Notes under the pieces: generated by a model | What the model saw: only the letters and a program-made list of their open reading frames with translations | Databases searched by the model: none | Told to the model about the DNA's origin: nothing | Translations under genes and position numbers: made by a program | NCBI GenBank assembly: GCA_046732255.1 | Contig: JBKPMR010000081.1 | Coordinates: 1 to 64,000 of the forward strand | Length of the DNA: 64,000 nucleotides | Direction of reading: 5' to 3' | DNA from: DATBLE01 sp046732255 | GTDB lineage: Bacteria > Actinomycetota > Thermoleophilia > Gaiellales > Gaiellaceae | Shown here: piece after piece, positions 17,023 to 26,987 of the stretch | Numbering within the stretch: the first letter of the stretch is position 1 | Layout of the letters: every line of letters starts with the position of its first letter

Positions 17023-17592
17023 CTACTCGGCCCTGCGGCGGAGCAGGTCGAGCGTCTCGCCGGCGGGCACGGCACCCTCGCGGAGCACCCGGGGCTCCGA
17101 GCCGGTCAGGTCGACCACCGTCGAGGGCACGCCCGGTAGCTCACCGCCGTCGACGACGACCGCGCAGGCGTCGCGCATCTCGACAGGGACGTCCTCGAGC
17201 CGACGGGGATCCGCACCGCCGTGGCGGTTGGCGCTCGTCGCCGCGACCGCTCCGACCGCGTCGAGGATCTCCCCGGTCAGGCCGCTGAGCACGGGTACGC
17301 GGACACCGATCGTCTGCTCGCTGCCGAGCGTCGGAAGCCGCCCGGCCGGGTTCGGGAGGATCAGCGTGTACGGGCCCGGCAGCAGCGCCGTATGTTCCCG
17401 TGCCTCGGGGACGAGCTCGAGCAGCCGGGTGACATCCGCGCACACGAGCGCGACCGGCATCCAGCTCGGCCGCCCCTTCAGCAACGACAGGAGCCCGGCG
17501 CGGTCCGGCGCGGCGCACAGGCCGTAGACGGTGTCCGTCGGGAGGATCACGGGCTCGCCGGCCCGGATCGCCGCTACCGCGCGCTCGACCAC
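17023..17592 (-). CDS. L-threonylcarbamoyladenylate synthase (Sua5/YrdC/TsaC family)
   Basis: Makes threonylcarbamoyl-AMP for the universal t6A37 tRNA modification. 189 residues: the YrdC core only, with no C-terminal Sua5 domain. The core shows GEPVILPTDTVYGLCAAPD and GVRVPVLSGLTGEILDAVGAVAATSAN. GTG at 17592 lies inside the end of prmC (19-base overlap). The prmC-sua5 neighbourhood is conserved in Gram-positive bacteria. Confidence 0.94.
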   Translation of the reverse strand: MVERAVAAIRAGEPVILPTDTVYGLCAAPDRAGLLSLLKGRPSWMPVALVCADVTRLLELVPEAREHTALLPGPYTLILPNPAGRLPTLGSEQTIGVRVPVLSGLTGEILDAVGAVAATSANRHGGADPRRLEDVPVEMRDACAVVVDGGELPGVPSTVVDLTGSEPRVLREGAVPAGETLDLLRRRAE

Positions 17593-18403
17593 CGGCCCTC
17601 GACGACGCGGTCTCGGCCGGTGAGGTCACGGCCGGCGCGCACCTCCTCGTACCCACACTCGCCGAGCAATCGCGAGACCTCGTCGGCACGGCCGTCGGCC
17701 ACCTCCAGCACCAGGTGCCCGCCCTGGACGAGCACACGGGCGGCCTCCTCCGCGATCAGGGCGGAGTGCTCCTTCCCCACCGTCGCAATGCGCGGCTCCC
17801 AGTCACGCACCTCGGGCTCCAGCTGTTCGATCTCCTCCGCCGAGACGTACGGCGGATTCGAGACGACCAGGTCGTAACTCCCCGCGAGGCCGTCGCCGAC
17901 GTCCCGTCGCTCGAAGAAGACCTCCAGCCCCGTCGCGCGCGCATTTTCCTCGGCGAGCTCGAGCGCCTCGGCCGACACGTCGATCGCGGTCACGCATGCG
18001 CCCGGATGCTCGTCGGCGATCGCGAGCGCGATCGCACCCGAGCCGGTGCCGACGTCGAGCACGGCCGGTTTTGGCAGGTCGCCCAGCAGGTCGAGGCAGC
18101 GCTGGACGACGACCTCGGTCTCGGGCCGCGGCACAAGTACGCGCGGGTCGACCTTCAGCGTCAGCCGCCGGAAGCCCCACTCGCCCAGGACGTACGCGAG
18201 CGGCTCTCGGCGGGCGCGGCGGGCCAGGAGCCGCTCGAGCTCCGCCGTCTCGTCGTCCGCCAGCGGCCGCTCCCGATCGAGGTAGAGCTCGGTGCGTCGC
18301 AGCCCCAGCGCCTTCTCGGCAAGCAGCTCAGCGTCCACCCTGGGCGACTCGACACCCGCCGCCGCGAGACGACGCTCGCCTTCGGCGACGGCCTCGGCGA
18401 CCG

Positions 18404-18407
<4 letters not shown>
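17574..18407 (-). CDS. prmC: Release-factor glutamine N5-methyltransferase
   Basis: Methylates the GGQ glutamine of release factors using SAM. About 277 residues. It has an N-terminal helical domain (SPRVDAELLAEKALGL), SAM motif I VLDVGTGSGAIALA, and catalytic NPPY in DLVVSNPPYVSAEEI. No ATG, GTG or TTG occurs where homology puts the N-terminus. The codon overlapping the prfA stop (GTAA, 18407-18404) is GTA, immediately followed by ACG GTC GCC GAG. An ancestral GTGA overlap changed by one base, a near-cognate start, or a consensus error would all explain this. Confidence 0.9.
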
Positions 18408-19444
<1,037 letters not shown>

Positions 19445-19454
19445 ACGTACAGCG

Positions 19455-19485
19455 TAGACGGGGGCGGAAAATCCGCCCCCGTCTA
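19455..19485 (-). terminator. Perfect 14-bp hairpin after the sugar transporter operon
   Basis: TAGACGGGGGCGGA (19455-19468) pairs perfectly with 19472-19485 across AAA. It lies between the stop of the sugar-binding protein gene (19522) and the prfA start, so it probably ends the transporter transcript and insulates prfA. A smaller GCGGCC/GGCCGC hairpin lies at about 19505. Confidence 0.7.
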
Positions 19486-19521
19486 CTAGACGTCTTTGCT
19501 AAGGGCGGCCGAAGGCCGCTC

Positions 19522-20901
19522 CTACTGCAACCCTTGAGCCTTCCACTTCGCGTAGAGCGACCGGAACTGCCCCTGCATCGACCGCGCCGCGTCCTCCGCG
19601 GTCATCTTGCCCTGCGCCACCTGGGCGAACATCTGCGGGATCAGGAACTGGTTGAAGATGTCGCCGACGGCAGCGTTTGCATAGCCGGGGTAGCCGACGT
19701 TCGTCGTGTACTTCTGCGCGATCGTGGTCAGGATCGTGTACTTGCCGAGCGGCTTGTGCTTGTCCGCCGCGGCCAGCTTGTTCATCGCCTTGAAGCCGCC
19801 CTTGACCGCGTTGGTCCAGGCGGGGAAGTTGTAGAACTTCGACTGCACGAAGTGGTCGCGGTATGCCAGTTGCTGGTCGACCAGGTACTTCTTCGCCGCC
19901 GGGATGTTCTTGGCGAACTTCCAGATGAAGTAGATGCCCATCACGTGCTCGTTGCCGAGCGCCCGCACGTCGCCCCGCGGGATCGGCCGCAGCCACGTGT
20001 CGTCGGACAGCGCGGTGTTGCCCGTGTCCTCGGCCGACCGCGCGATCGAGATCGCGTTCACGGCCAGGGACAACCGCCCGGCGAGGAACGCCTGGTTGTT
20101 CGAGGCCGTCGTCCACGCGAAGACCTCGTCGGACTCGCCCTGCTGGTAGATCTCCTTCATCACCTTGAGGGCGGCGATCGTGCCCTTCGTGTTGATGTTC
20201 GGCCTTCCGTCGGCGGTCTGGAGTGCGCCGCCGTAGCAGTACAGGAGCGACATCAGGAACATGTTCGAGTCGAGCTCGTTCGACATGCCGAGCCCGACCG
20301 GGTGCCCCGCCTGCTTCAGCTTCGCCGCCGCCTTGCGGACGTTGTCCCAGGTGTTCGGGGCGATGCCGACGTTGAACCAGTAGCTCTTCCGGTACTGAAT
20401 CGGATCGGGGACGTAGTTGTCCGGGAAGCCGAAGTACCGCTTCGTCTTCGGGTTGTACGTCGACTTGTAGGCGACGTCGGTCATCTTCCCGAGCTTCTTC
20501 GTCACCTCCTGGACGAGGTCGTTGACCGGCACGACCTGCTTCTCCAGTGCTGACGGTGGGAACAGGAATTGGACCAGGTCGTGCCCGTTCTGGGCCGCCA
20601 CCTCCGAAGCGGCCGCGCTCGGGAGCAGCGCGTTGTTGATGTGGTCGACGTGCACCTGGACGTCGTTCTTCTCGCCCCAGTTCTTGATGTACGTGTTGTC
20701 GAACCAGCTGTCGTACGCCGGGACGAAGTGCGCCCACTGAAGGATCTTCAGGTCCCCCTTCAGCTGCTTGTGCTTGTACCGCAGCGGCCCGGCGACGCCG
20801 TGCGCCTTGTCGGCGAGCCCGCCGAACATGCTGATCGCAAACGCGCCGGCGGCGCCGCGCTTGACCAGCTCTTCCCTGGTCAGTCCAGGTCGTTCAGCCA
20901 T
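19522..20901 (-). CDS. ABC transporter sugar-binding protein (family 1 type)
   Basis: Extracellular solute-binding protein, 459 residues. ATG at 20901 has a strong GGAGGGAGG site. The N-terminus (EELVKRGAAGAFAISMFGGLA) looks like a Tat-style export signal with K-R in place of the twin arginine. The body has the two-lobe layout of spermidine/sugar-type binding proteins, e.g. LQWAHFVPAYDSWFDNTYIKNW and the hinge-side DNYVPDPIQYRKSYWFNVG. It is last in an operon after its two permeases. The sugar is not identifiable from sequence. Confidence 0.88.
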   Translation of the reverse strand: MAERPGLTREELVKRGAAGAFAISMFGGLADKAHGVAGPLRYKHKQLKGDLKILQWAHFVPAYDSWFDNTYIKNWGEKNDVQVHVDHINNALLPSAAASEVAAQNGHDLVQFLFPPSALEKQVVPVNDLVQEVTKKLGKMTDVAYKSTYNPKTKRYFGFPDNYVPDPIQYRKSYWFNVGIAPNTWDNVRKAAAKLKQAGHPVGLGMSNELDSNMFLMSLLYCYGGALQTADGRPNINTKGTIAALKVMKEIYQQGESDEVFAWTTASNNQAFLAGRLSLAVNAISIARSAEDTGNTALSDDTWLRPIPRGDVRALGNEHVMGIYFIWKFAKNIPAAKKYLVDQQLAYRDHFVQSKFYNFPAWTNAVKGGFKAMNKLAAADKHKPLGKYTILTTIAQKYTTNVGYPGYANAAVGDIFNQFLIPQMFAQVAQGKMTAEDAARSMQGQFRSLYAKWKAQGLQ

Positions 20902-20924
20902 CCTCCCTCCTTTCTGCTCGTCGC

Positions 20925-21803
20925 TCACCGGAACGCCCCGCCGGTGAAGCCCTTGATGAACCTGTCGAGGAACGCGTTGTAGAGCAGCGCCAGCGGGATG
21001 CTCGGGATCAGCACCGCCGCCATCAGCGACTGCCAGAAGAACACGTCGCCGCGGATCAGCTCGTTCGGTACGCCGGCCGAGAGCGTCCGCTCGCCGGTCG
21101 ACGACGTGAAGGTGAACGCGTAGATGAACTCGTTCACGCAGAGCGAGAACGCGAAGATGACCACGGTGAGGATTCCCGGCAGCGAGACCGGGAACACGAT
21201 CCGCCGCAGCGCGCGGAGGCGCGAGCAGCCGTCCACGAGGGCGGCGTCCTCGAGCTCCTGCGGGATCGTCTTGAAGAAGCCCATCAGGAGCCACGTCGCG
21301 AACGGCACCGTGAAGGACGGGTAGACGAGAATCAGCGACCACAGGCTGTCGCGCAGCCCGAACTCGGCGACGAGGCGCGACAGCGGCAGGAAGAGGAGCG
21401 TCGGCGGGACGAGGTAGACGAGGAAGATCGCCACGCCGGCGCTCTGGCCCCAGCCCCCGGACAGCCGCGCGAGCGCGTAGCCGGCGGGCAGGGCGAAGAC
21501 GAGCGTGATCGCGACGACGGCGACGCCGACGATCACCGTGTTCGCGAGCCAAGTCGGGTACTCGGTGTGCTTGAAGAGGAACGAGACGTGGTGGAACGTC
21601 ATGTAGTTCCAGAAGTCCCAGTGCGCGTGCCCCGCCCCGTCGTTGTAGGTGTACGGGTTGCTCTGCGAGTTGTAGAGGTCGCGGTCGGTCTTGAACATCG
21701 TCGTCAGCGCCCAGTAGAACGGGAAGGCGAGGACGATCACGAACGGCGCCAGCACCACGTACGTGCCGAACCTCTGCCGCATCGCGCGCAGGACCTCCAT
21801 CAT
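20925..21803 (-). CDS. ABC sugar transporter permease, MalG type
   Basis: 292 residues, about six membrane helices. The EAA loop is ELEDAALVDGCSRLRALRRIVFPVSLPG, typical of carbohydrate CUT1 permeases. Tandem ATG ATG codons at 21803 and 21800 overlap the stop of the MalF-type gene. Works with the MalF-type partner and the ATPase encoded divergently at 22865. Confidence 0.93.
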   Translation of the reverse strand: MMEVLRAMRQRFGTYVVLAPFVIVLAFPFYWALTTMFKTDRDLYNSQSNPYTYNDGAGHAHWDFWNYMTFHHVSFLFKHTEYPTWLANTVIVGVAVVAITLVFALPAGYALARLSGGWGQSAGVAIFLVYLVPPTLLFLPLSRLVAEFGLRDSLWSLILVYPSFTVPFATWLLMGFFKTIPQELEDAALVDGCSRLRALRRIVFPVSLPGILTVVIFAFSLCVNEFIYAFTFTSSTGERTLSAGVPNELIRGDVFFWQSLMAAVLIPSIPLALLYNAFLDRFIKGFTGGAFR

Positions 21804-22771
21804 GAGACCTGCGCCCGACGGGCGAAGAACAGCATCAGGATGGTCACCGCGAGCAACAGCGGGAACAGGTAGAGCGAGATCGCCGCACCTGCGCCGACCC
21901 GAGTCGACTCGATCCCGATCGACTCCGACCAGGTGGTCAGCACCTGGGTCGAGTTGAACGGGCCGCCCCTGGTCAGCACCCAGACGACCGCAAAGTCGGC
22001 GGCGGTGAACACGATCCCGAAGAGAACGGCCACGAGCGCGATCGGCAGCTGCAGCGGCAGGTCGACGTACCAGAGCTTCTTCAGCGCGCTCGCGCCGTCG
22101 ATGCGGGCCGCGTCGTCGACCTCGGTCGGAATCGACGCGCGCCCGGCGATGAAGATGATCACCGCGAACGGCAGGATCCGCCACGCGTGCACGACGATGA
22201 TCGAGAACATCGCCAGCTTCGGGTGCCCCAGCCAGGGCGGCGGGTTGGCGGCGCTGCACCCGTGGACGCCGAACGCCCCGCACACGGCGCCGAGGAGGTG
22301 CATCTTCCCGAGCGTCCAGCTGAGGACGCTGAGCAGGGAGTCGAGTATCCACAGCCACGCGATCGTCACCAGCGCGACCGGCGCCGCCCACGGCAGGATC
22401 ACGAGCAGGCGGACGAACCACTTCCCGCGGAAGTCGCGAACGAGGTAGTGCGAGACGATCGCTGCGCCGACGACGACGATCACCTGCGACGCGAAGGTGA
22501 TGATCAGCGTGTTCTCGAGCGCGTTGCGGAAGTTCTGGTCGTGCCACGCCTCGGTGAAGTTGTCGAACCCGACGAAGTGGCCCGAGAGGGAGCCCCCGGT
22601 GGCGTTGGTCAGGCTCAGGTAGATCGCCCAGATGAGCGGGACCCCGACCACGACGACGACGAAGATGACGGCGGGTGCGATCAGCAGGGGTCCGAGGACG
22701 CGCTGCTCCTCCAGGAGATGGCGCCGGCGGAACCGGCGCCCTCGCGCGAGGCCCCCCGCAGCGACCGCCAC
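21800..22771 (-). CDS. ABC sugar transporter permease, MalF/UgpA type
   Basis: About 323 residues, six membrane helices, EAA loop EVDDAARIDGASALKKLWYVDLPL. GTG at 22771 gives VAVAAGGLARGRRFRRRHLLEEQRV before the first helix. A TTG at 22810 would add 13 residues. An insertion between helices (HLLGAVCGAFGVHGCSAANPPPWLG) carries two cysteines and is unusual. First gene of the operon, divergent from the ATPase gene across about 90 bases. Confidence 0.9.
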   Translation of the reverse strand: MAVAAGGLARGRRFRRRHLLEEQRVLGPLLIAPAVIFVVVVVGVPLIWAIYLSLTNATGGSLSGHFVGFDNFTEAWHDQNFRNALENTLIITFASQVIVVVGAAIVSHYLVRDFRGKWFVRLLVILPWAAPVALVTIAWLWILDSLLSVLSWTLGKMHLLGAVCGAFGVHGCSAANPPPWLGHPKLAMFSIIVVHAWRILPFAVIIFIAGRASIPTEVDDAARIDGASALKKLWYVDLPLQLPIALVAVLFGIVFTAADFAVVWVLTRGGPFNSTQVLTTWSESIGIESTRVGAGAAISLYLFPLLLAVTILMLFFARRAQVS

Positions 22772-22864
22772 GAAACACGGAAGTACCCGGATGAAGTGCC
22801 TTTGAAGCAAGCGACGCAGGTACCACCTCGCCTCGTCTAGATTCTTCCGGTCCGAAGGGGCGGC

Positions 22865-24058
22865 GTGGCCGAGATCCAGCTAGACAAGCTGACCAAGGTC
22901 TACGGAGACGGAACGAAGGCGGTCTCGGAGCTCGATCTGGGCATCGGAGACGGCGAGTTCGTCGTCTTCGTCGGGCCGTCAGGCTGCGGCAAGACGACGG
23001 CGCTACGGATGATCGCCGGGCTGGAGACGATCAGCGACGGAACCGTCCGGATCGGCGGTGACGTCGTGAACACGCTCCCGCCGAAGGACCGCGACCTGGC
23101 GATGGTCTTCCAGAACTACGCGCTCTACCCGCACATGAGCGCCCACGACAACATCGCCTTCGCGCTGAAGATGCGCGGCGTCGAGAAGGCCGAGATCGAA
23201 CGGCGCGTGACGTCCGCTGCGGCGACGCTCGGGCTGTCGGAGGTGCTGAAGAAGAAGCCGCGCACACTCTCAGGCGGCCAGCGGCAACGCGTGGCGATGG
23301 GCCGGGCGATCGTTCGCGAGCCGAAGGCGTTCCTGATGGACGAGCCGCTCTCGAACCTCGACGCCAAGCTCCGGGTCGAGATGCGCGCAGAGATCCAGCG
23401 CATCCAGCGCGACCTGGGCGTGACCACGATCTACGTCACCCATGACCAGGTCGAGGCGATGACAATGGGCGACCGCGTCTGCGTGCTCCGGAGCGGAGTC
23501 CTGCAGCAGGCGGCCTCGCCGCAGGTGCTGTACGACCGCCCCGCCAACCTGTTCGTCGCCGAGTTCATCGGCTCGCCGGCGATGAACCTGGTCCAGGCCG
23601 AGCTCGTCCGCGCGAACGGCCGGATCGAAGCTCGTTTCGGCCCAACCGGTCTCGAGGTCCCACCCACGGTCCTCGACTCGAGGCCCACCCTCTCGGGCTA
23701 CGAGGGCAGGCGGGTCGTGCTCGGGATCCGGCCAGAGGATCTCGACGACGCCTCGCTCGCCCGTTTCGGGACGGCGGGCGTGATCGGCGTCACGGTCGAC
23801 ATCCGCGAGGACATGGGGGCGGAGGTCTTCGCGCACTTCCGCGTGGACGCCGACCCCGTCGAGACCGAGGAGGTGCTCGAGGCGATGGAGGAGGAGGACG
23901 TCGCCGGCGCCGTGCGCGAGCGCATGCGGGGTGGCGTTCCGTTCATCGCCCGGCTCGAGCGGGGCACGCAGGCGCGCGAAGGAGACCGGCTCGACCTCGC
24001 CGTCGACACGCAGCGGCTCCACTTCTTCGACCCCGAGACCGGGGCCGCGATCTACTAG
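22865..24058 (+). CDS. ABC sugar transporter ATP-binding protein (MalK/UgpC/MsmK type)
   Basis: 397 residues. Nucleotide-binding domain with Walker A GPSGCGKTT, Q-loop FQNYALYPHMSAHDNI, signature LSGGQRQRVAMGRA, Walker B AFLMDEPLSNLD and H-loop YVTHDQ. The C-terminal TOBE/OB regulatory domain begins near residue 240 and has an acidic insertion (EEVLEAMEEEDV). GTG at 22865. Divergent from its permeases and, as often in actinomycetes, possibly shared by several sugar transporters, including the one at 60246-63637, which has no ATPase of its own here. Confidence 0.95.
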   Translation: MAEIQLDKLTKVYGDGTKAVSELDLGIGDGEFVVFVGPSGCGKTTALRMIAGLETISDGTVRIGGDVVNTLPPKDRDLAMVFQNYALYPHMSAHDNIAFALKMRGVEKAEIERRVTSAAATLGLSEVLKKKPRTLSGGQRQRVAMGRAIVREPKAFLMDEPLSNLDAKLRVEMRAEIQRIQRDLGVTTIYVTHDQVEAMTMGDRVCVLRSGVLQQAASPQVLYDRPANLFVAEFIGSPAMNLVQAELVRANGRIEARFGPTGLEVPPTVLDSRPTLSGYEGRRVVLGIRPEDLDDASLARFGTAGVIGVTVDIREDMGAEVFAHFRVDADPVETEEVLEAMEEEDVAGAVRERMRGGVPFIARLERGTQAREGDRLDLAVDTQRLHFFDPETGAAIY

Positions 24059-24106
24059 CCCGCAGCACCGACGGGCGAAGCCCGCCGGTGCGCGACAGGG
24101 AGCCAA

Positions 24107-24541
24107 CTAGTCAAGGCGCGCGTCGAGCGTGATCTCGGGGACGCCTGCGAGCGCCTTCGAGACAGGGCAGTTCGCCTTCGCGCCCTCGGCCGCCGTCTGG
24201 AAGCCGTTCTGGTCGAGCCCCGGGACGCGGCCCTCGACGGTCAGCGCGATCTTCGTGATCCCTTCGCCGGGCTGGAATGTCACCGTTGCCGAGGTGTGCA
24301 GCTCCTCCGGCGGGGTGCCGTCGTTGGCCAGGCCGAAGGAAAGCGCCATCGAGAAGCAGGTGGCGTGGGCGGCGGCGATCAGCTCCTCCGGGCTCGTCCG
24401 TCCGCTCTGGTCTGGCTCCGAGCGCGCCGCCCACGTGACCTCGAGGCCGCCGATCGCGCCGCTTCCAGTCGAGTCGATCCGCCCCGAGCCGTCCATCAGG
24501 CCCCCGTTCCAGGTCACCTCTGCGTGCCGGTCTACCGCCAT
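24107..24541 (-). CDS. OsmC-family hydroperoxide reductase
   Basis: 144 residues, OsmC/Ohr fold. Both redox cysteines are present, in AAAHATCFSMALS and AKANCPVSKAL. The sequence around them (SPEELIAAAHATCFSMAL) fits the OsmC rather than the Ohr subgroup. It reduces organic peroxides with thiol reductants. Single gene between the sugar ATPase (convergent) and a repeat block. Confidence 0.93.
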   Translation of the reverse strand: MAVDRHAEVTWNGGLMDGSGRIDSTGSGAIGGLEVTWAARSEPDQSGRTSPEELIAAAHATCFSMALSFGLANDGTPPEELHTSATVTFQPGEGITKIALTVEGRVPGLDQNGFQTAAEGAKANCPVSKALAGVPEITLDARLD

Positions 24542-24590
24542 CGCTCCTCCTCGTCTCGGACTGGGCGATTGACTCTATCGGCGCTCGGCG

Positions 24591-24786
24591 GAGCCTGGCA
24601 CCGATGGGGAAACGGAATCGGAGCCAGGCACCCCAACACCGGAACGGTGGGAGCCTGGCACCGATGGGGAAACGGAATCGGAGCCAGGCACCCCAACACC
24701 GGAACGGCGGGAGCCTGGCACCGATGGGGAAACGGAATCGGAGCCAGGCACCTCAACACCGGAACGGCGGGAGCCTGGCACCGATG
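24591..24786 (-). repeat. Three tandem 60-bp copies plus a partial copy of family A repeat
   Basis: Units start at 24591, 24651 and 24711, with a 16-base partial copy at 24771. They differ by only a few bases. Within each unit GCCTGGC-A-CCGAT pairs with ATCGG-A-GCCAGGC (one mismatch) to form a hairpin. This is the same family as 3520-3640, in reverse orientation. It lies between the OsmC gene and the DUF1385 stop, 10 bases from that stop. There are no spacers and no cas genes, so this is not a CRISPR array. Confidence 0.92.
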
Positions 24787-24796
24787 CTGTTGTTGG

Positions 24797-25729
24797 CTAG
24801 GCCATTACTTCGACGCGCTGCGCGTCCGGAGCAGCCGCACGCTCACGCTCGAGCACCTGCTCGAGCGCCCGGATCGACACCTCGAGCTGGTCGAGGGTCG
24901 GCTGCCGCGTCGTCAGTCGCTGTAGCCAGAGGCCCGGCGCGAGGAGCCAGCGCACCACCCGGTTGTCCGCGTGCTTCCCGGCGAAGCGGATCAGCTCGTA
25001 CGCGAGCCCGGCGATCACCGGGAGGAGCAGGATCCGCGTTCCGATCAGCCAGTACCAGACCGGATGCCCGAAGAAGGCGAAGACGAAGATCGCGATCACC
25101 ATCACCCAGAGCAGGAAGGCGGTACCGCAGCGGACATGGATCAGGCTGTGGCGCTGGACGTTCTCGGGCGTCAGGTCCTCACCCGCCTCGTAGCAGTTGA
25201 TCGCCTTGTGCTCGGCGGCGTGGTACTGGAAGACGCGCCGCAGGTCCGGAAGCAGGGAGATCAGGGCCAGGTAGCCGACGAAGAGGACGACCCTGATCCC
25301 TCCCTCGACGACCACGAACCCGGAGGTGCCGTGCACCGGCAGCCAGTTCGTGATCAGCGCCGGAGTCACCTTGAAGAGCATCACCGCGAAGCCGATCGCG
25401 ATCGCGAAGGCGAAGATCAGCTGGCCGCGCGAGAGCTCGGTGGAGACCTCCTCTTCCTCCTCGGTCGAATCGCCGTCCGCGTTCTGGCCGGCAGCGGCGT
25501 AGTTGGCCGAGATCGCGAGCGCACGGAAGCCGATCGCCAGCGACTCGCCGAGCGCGATCACGCCGCGGATGACGGGCAGGCGCCAGATGCGCCGCTTCGC
25601 CATCGGCGAGGCGATCTCGTTGACGACCTGGGCGATCTTCCCGTCGGGCTTGCGAACGGCGACCGCCCAGCTCGACGGCGAGCGCATCATCACGCCCTCG
25701 AGGACGGCCTGGCCGCCGATCGCAGTCAT
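24797..25729 (-). CDS. DUF1385 (YqhQ-like) membrane protein
   Basis: 310 residues. It opens IGGQAVLEGVMMRSPSSWAVAVR, the hallmark of DUF1385, followed by about five membrane segments. The conserved FQYHAAEHKAINCYEAGEDLT motif (around residue 168) has the look of a metal or active site. A coiled C-terminal tail ends the protein. Function is unknown. The gene is usually found between rpmE and prfA in Gram-positive genomes, as here apart from inserted genes. Confidence 0.92.
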   Translation of the reverse strand: MTAIGGQAVLEGVMMRSPSSWAVAVRKPDGKIAQVVNEIASPMAKRRIWRLPVIRGVIALGESLAIGFRALAISANYAAAGQNADGDSTEEEEEVSTELSRGQLIFAFAIAIGFAVMLFKVTPALITNWLPVHGTSGFVVVEGGIRVVLFVGYLALISLLPDLRRVFQYHAAEHKAINCYEAGEDLTPENVQRHSLIHVRCGTAFLLWVMVIAIFVFAFFGHPVWYWLIGTRILLLPVIAGLAYELIRFAGKHADNRVVRWLLAPGLWLQRLTTRQPTLDQLEVSIRALEQVLERERAAAPDAQRVEVMA

Positions 25730-25777
25730 CTCCGGCTCCGCCGGAGCTGACTAGTGGGCCCGGCCATTCGAGGGTCT

Positions 25778-26011
25778 CTAGTGCTTCTCGGCCGCAGGCC
25801 GAGAAGCACGCTGTGCACGCTCCAACTTCCGTTGGAAGCGCTCCACACGGCCACCGGTGTCGACCAGCTTCTGCTTGCCGGTGTAGAAGGGATGGCAGGC
25901 CGAGCAGATCTCGACGTGCAGCTCGGGCTTCGTCGAGCGGGTCTGGAACGTGTTCCCGCACGCGCAGTGCACGGTCGCGAGCACATATTCGGGGTGAATG
26001 CCGGCCTTCAT
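25778..26011 (-). CDS. rpmE: 50S ribosomal protein L31 (zinc-binding form)
   Basis: 77 residues. It carries all four zinc cysteines (C16, C18, C36, C39) in HCACGNTF and CSACHPFYTGKQK, so it is the Zn-containing paralogue and not the zinc-starvation form. The ATG at 26011 overlaps the stop of the dehydratase gene by four bases (ATGA). The C-terminal tail is longer and more basic than usual. Confidence 0.97.
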   Translation of the reverse strand: MKAGIHPEYVLATVHCACGNTFQTRSTKPELHVEICSACHPFYTGKQKLVDTGGRVERFQRKLERAQRASRPAAEKH

Positions 26012-26973
26012 CGCGTAGCCAGGATAGCAGAGGCGATTTCGGGTGCCGCGTTGCCACCCGAGACGACGGCGACCACTCGTTCTCCTCGCTCCAGCGCGAC
26101 CTTTCCGGCCAGGAGCGCCGCCGTCGAGGCCGCTCCGGCCGGCTCGCAGGCGAGCTTGGCACGGGTGTAGAGCAACCGGAAGGCGTCCTCGATCTCGGCC
26201 TCCGTGACCAGGACCACCTGGTCGACCCGCTCTGCGCAGACGGCCAGCGTCCCACCCCCGGTGAAGGGGGCGCCGAGGCCGTCCGCGATCGTCTTCGGCT
26301 GGATCGGCACCGGCTCTCCGGCCTCGAGTGCAGCGGTCAGGGACGCCGCCCCCTCCGGCTCGACGCCGACGACTCGACAGTCGACGGCGCTCGCGACGCC
26401 GGCGACCAGGCCGCCGCCGCCGACCGGGACGACAACGACGTCGACGCCGGGGACGTCCTCCTCGATTTCCAGGCCGATCGTCCCATGACCGGCCTGGAGC
26501 ACCGGATCGTCGAACGGATGGACGAACGTGCTTCCCGTCTGCCCGGCATGGGCGACGACGCGCTCGAATGCCTCCGCCGGCCCGTCGGCGTCGAGGTCGA
26601 CCTCGGCTCCGTAGCCGCGGGTCGCGGCGACCTTGCCGGGATTGGCGGTTCGCCACATGAACACGCGGCACGGGACTCCTTCCAGCGCGGCGCCGTAGGC
26701 GACCGCCTGCGCGGCGTTTCCGGCCGACCAGGTACAAACACCCGCCGCCTTCTCGGCGGCACCGAGCGACGCGAGCTTGTTCAGCACCCCTCTCGGCTTG
26801 AACGAGCCCGTCCGCTGGAACAGCTCGGCCTTCAGGTGGACCTCTGCGCCGGTCAGCTCCGAGAGCGTCCGCGAGCCGAACGTCGGCGTGCGGTGGAGGC
26901 GGCCGGCGAGGGTCTCGCGGGCGCGGGCGATGTCGTCCCGGGTCGGCGCGAGCTCCAGGGGACTGTCCCGCAC
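26008..26973 (-). CDS. Threonine/serine dehydratase-like PLP enzyme
   Basis: Fold-type II PLP enzyme, 321 residues. Lysine in RTGSFKPRGVLNKL, phosphate-binding glycine loop PVGGGGLVAG, and SAGNAAQAVAYGA, which corresponds to the threonine-deaminase SxGNHAQG motif but lacks its His. There is no C-terminal ACT domain, so it is a catabolic-type enzyme, possibly threonine or serine ammonia-lyase or a racemase. GTG at 26973 overlaps the upstream stop by one base. Palindromic GGGAC-N-GTCCC repeats sit on this junction. Confidence 0.85.
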   Translation of the reverse strand: MRDSPLELAPTRDDIARARETLAGRLHRTPTFGSRTLSELTGAEVHLKAELFQRTGSFKPRGVLNKLASLGAAEKAAGVCTWSAGNAAQAVAYGAALEGVPCRVFMWRTANPGKVAATRGYGAEVDLDADGPAEAFERVVAHAGQTGSTFVHPFDDPVLQAGHGTIGLEIEEDVPGVDVVVVPVGGGGLVAGVASAVDCRVVGVEPEGAASLTAALEAGEPVPIQPKTIADGLGAPFTGGGTLAVCAERVDQVVLVTEAEIEDAFRLLYTRAKLACEPAGAASTAALLAGKVALERGERVVAVVSGGNAAPEIASAILATR

Positions 26974-26987
26974 TACGGGACCGTCCC
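26959..26987. repeat. Two GGGAC-N-GTCCC palindromes on a gene junction
   Basis: GGGAC-T-GTCCC (26959-26969) and GGGAC-C-GTCCC (26977-26987) flank the stop of the upstream dehydrogenase gene and the GTG of the dehydratase gene. The same 11-mer occurs twice more in the palindrome at 43094-43121. Confidence 0.75.

Noticed and set aside
24532..24781. Small proteins encoded by the repeat units (VPGSDSVS-type peptides)
   Set aside because: The frames exist only because the repeat length is a multiple of three; there is no ribosome site or independent support, and the other array has a 61-bp period.
24591..24786. Possible CRISPR array
   Set aside because: The units are contiguous 60-bp tandem copies with no unique spacers and no cas genes nearby.
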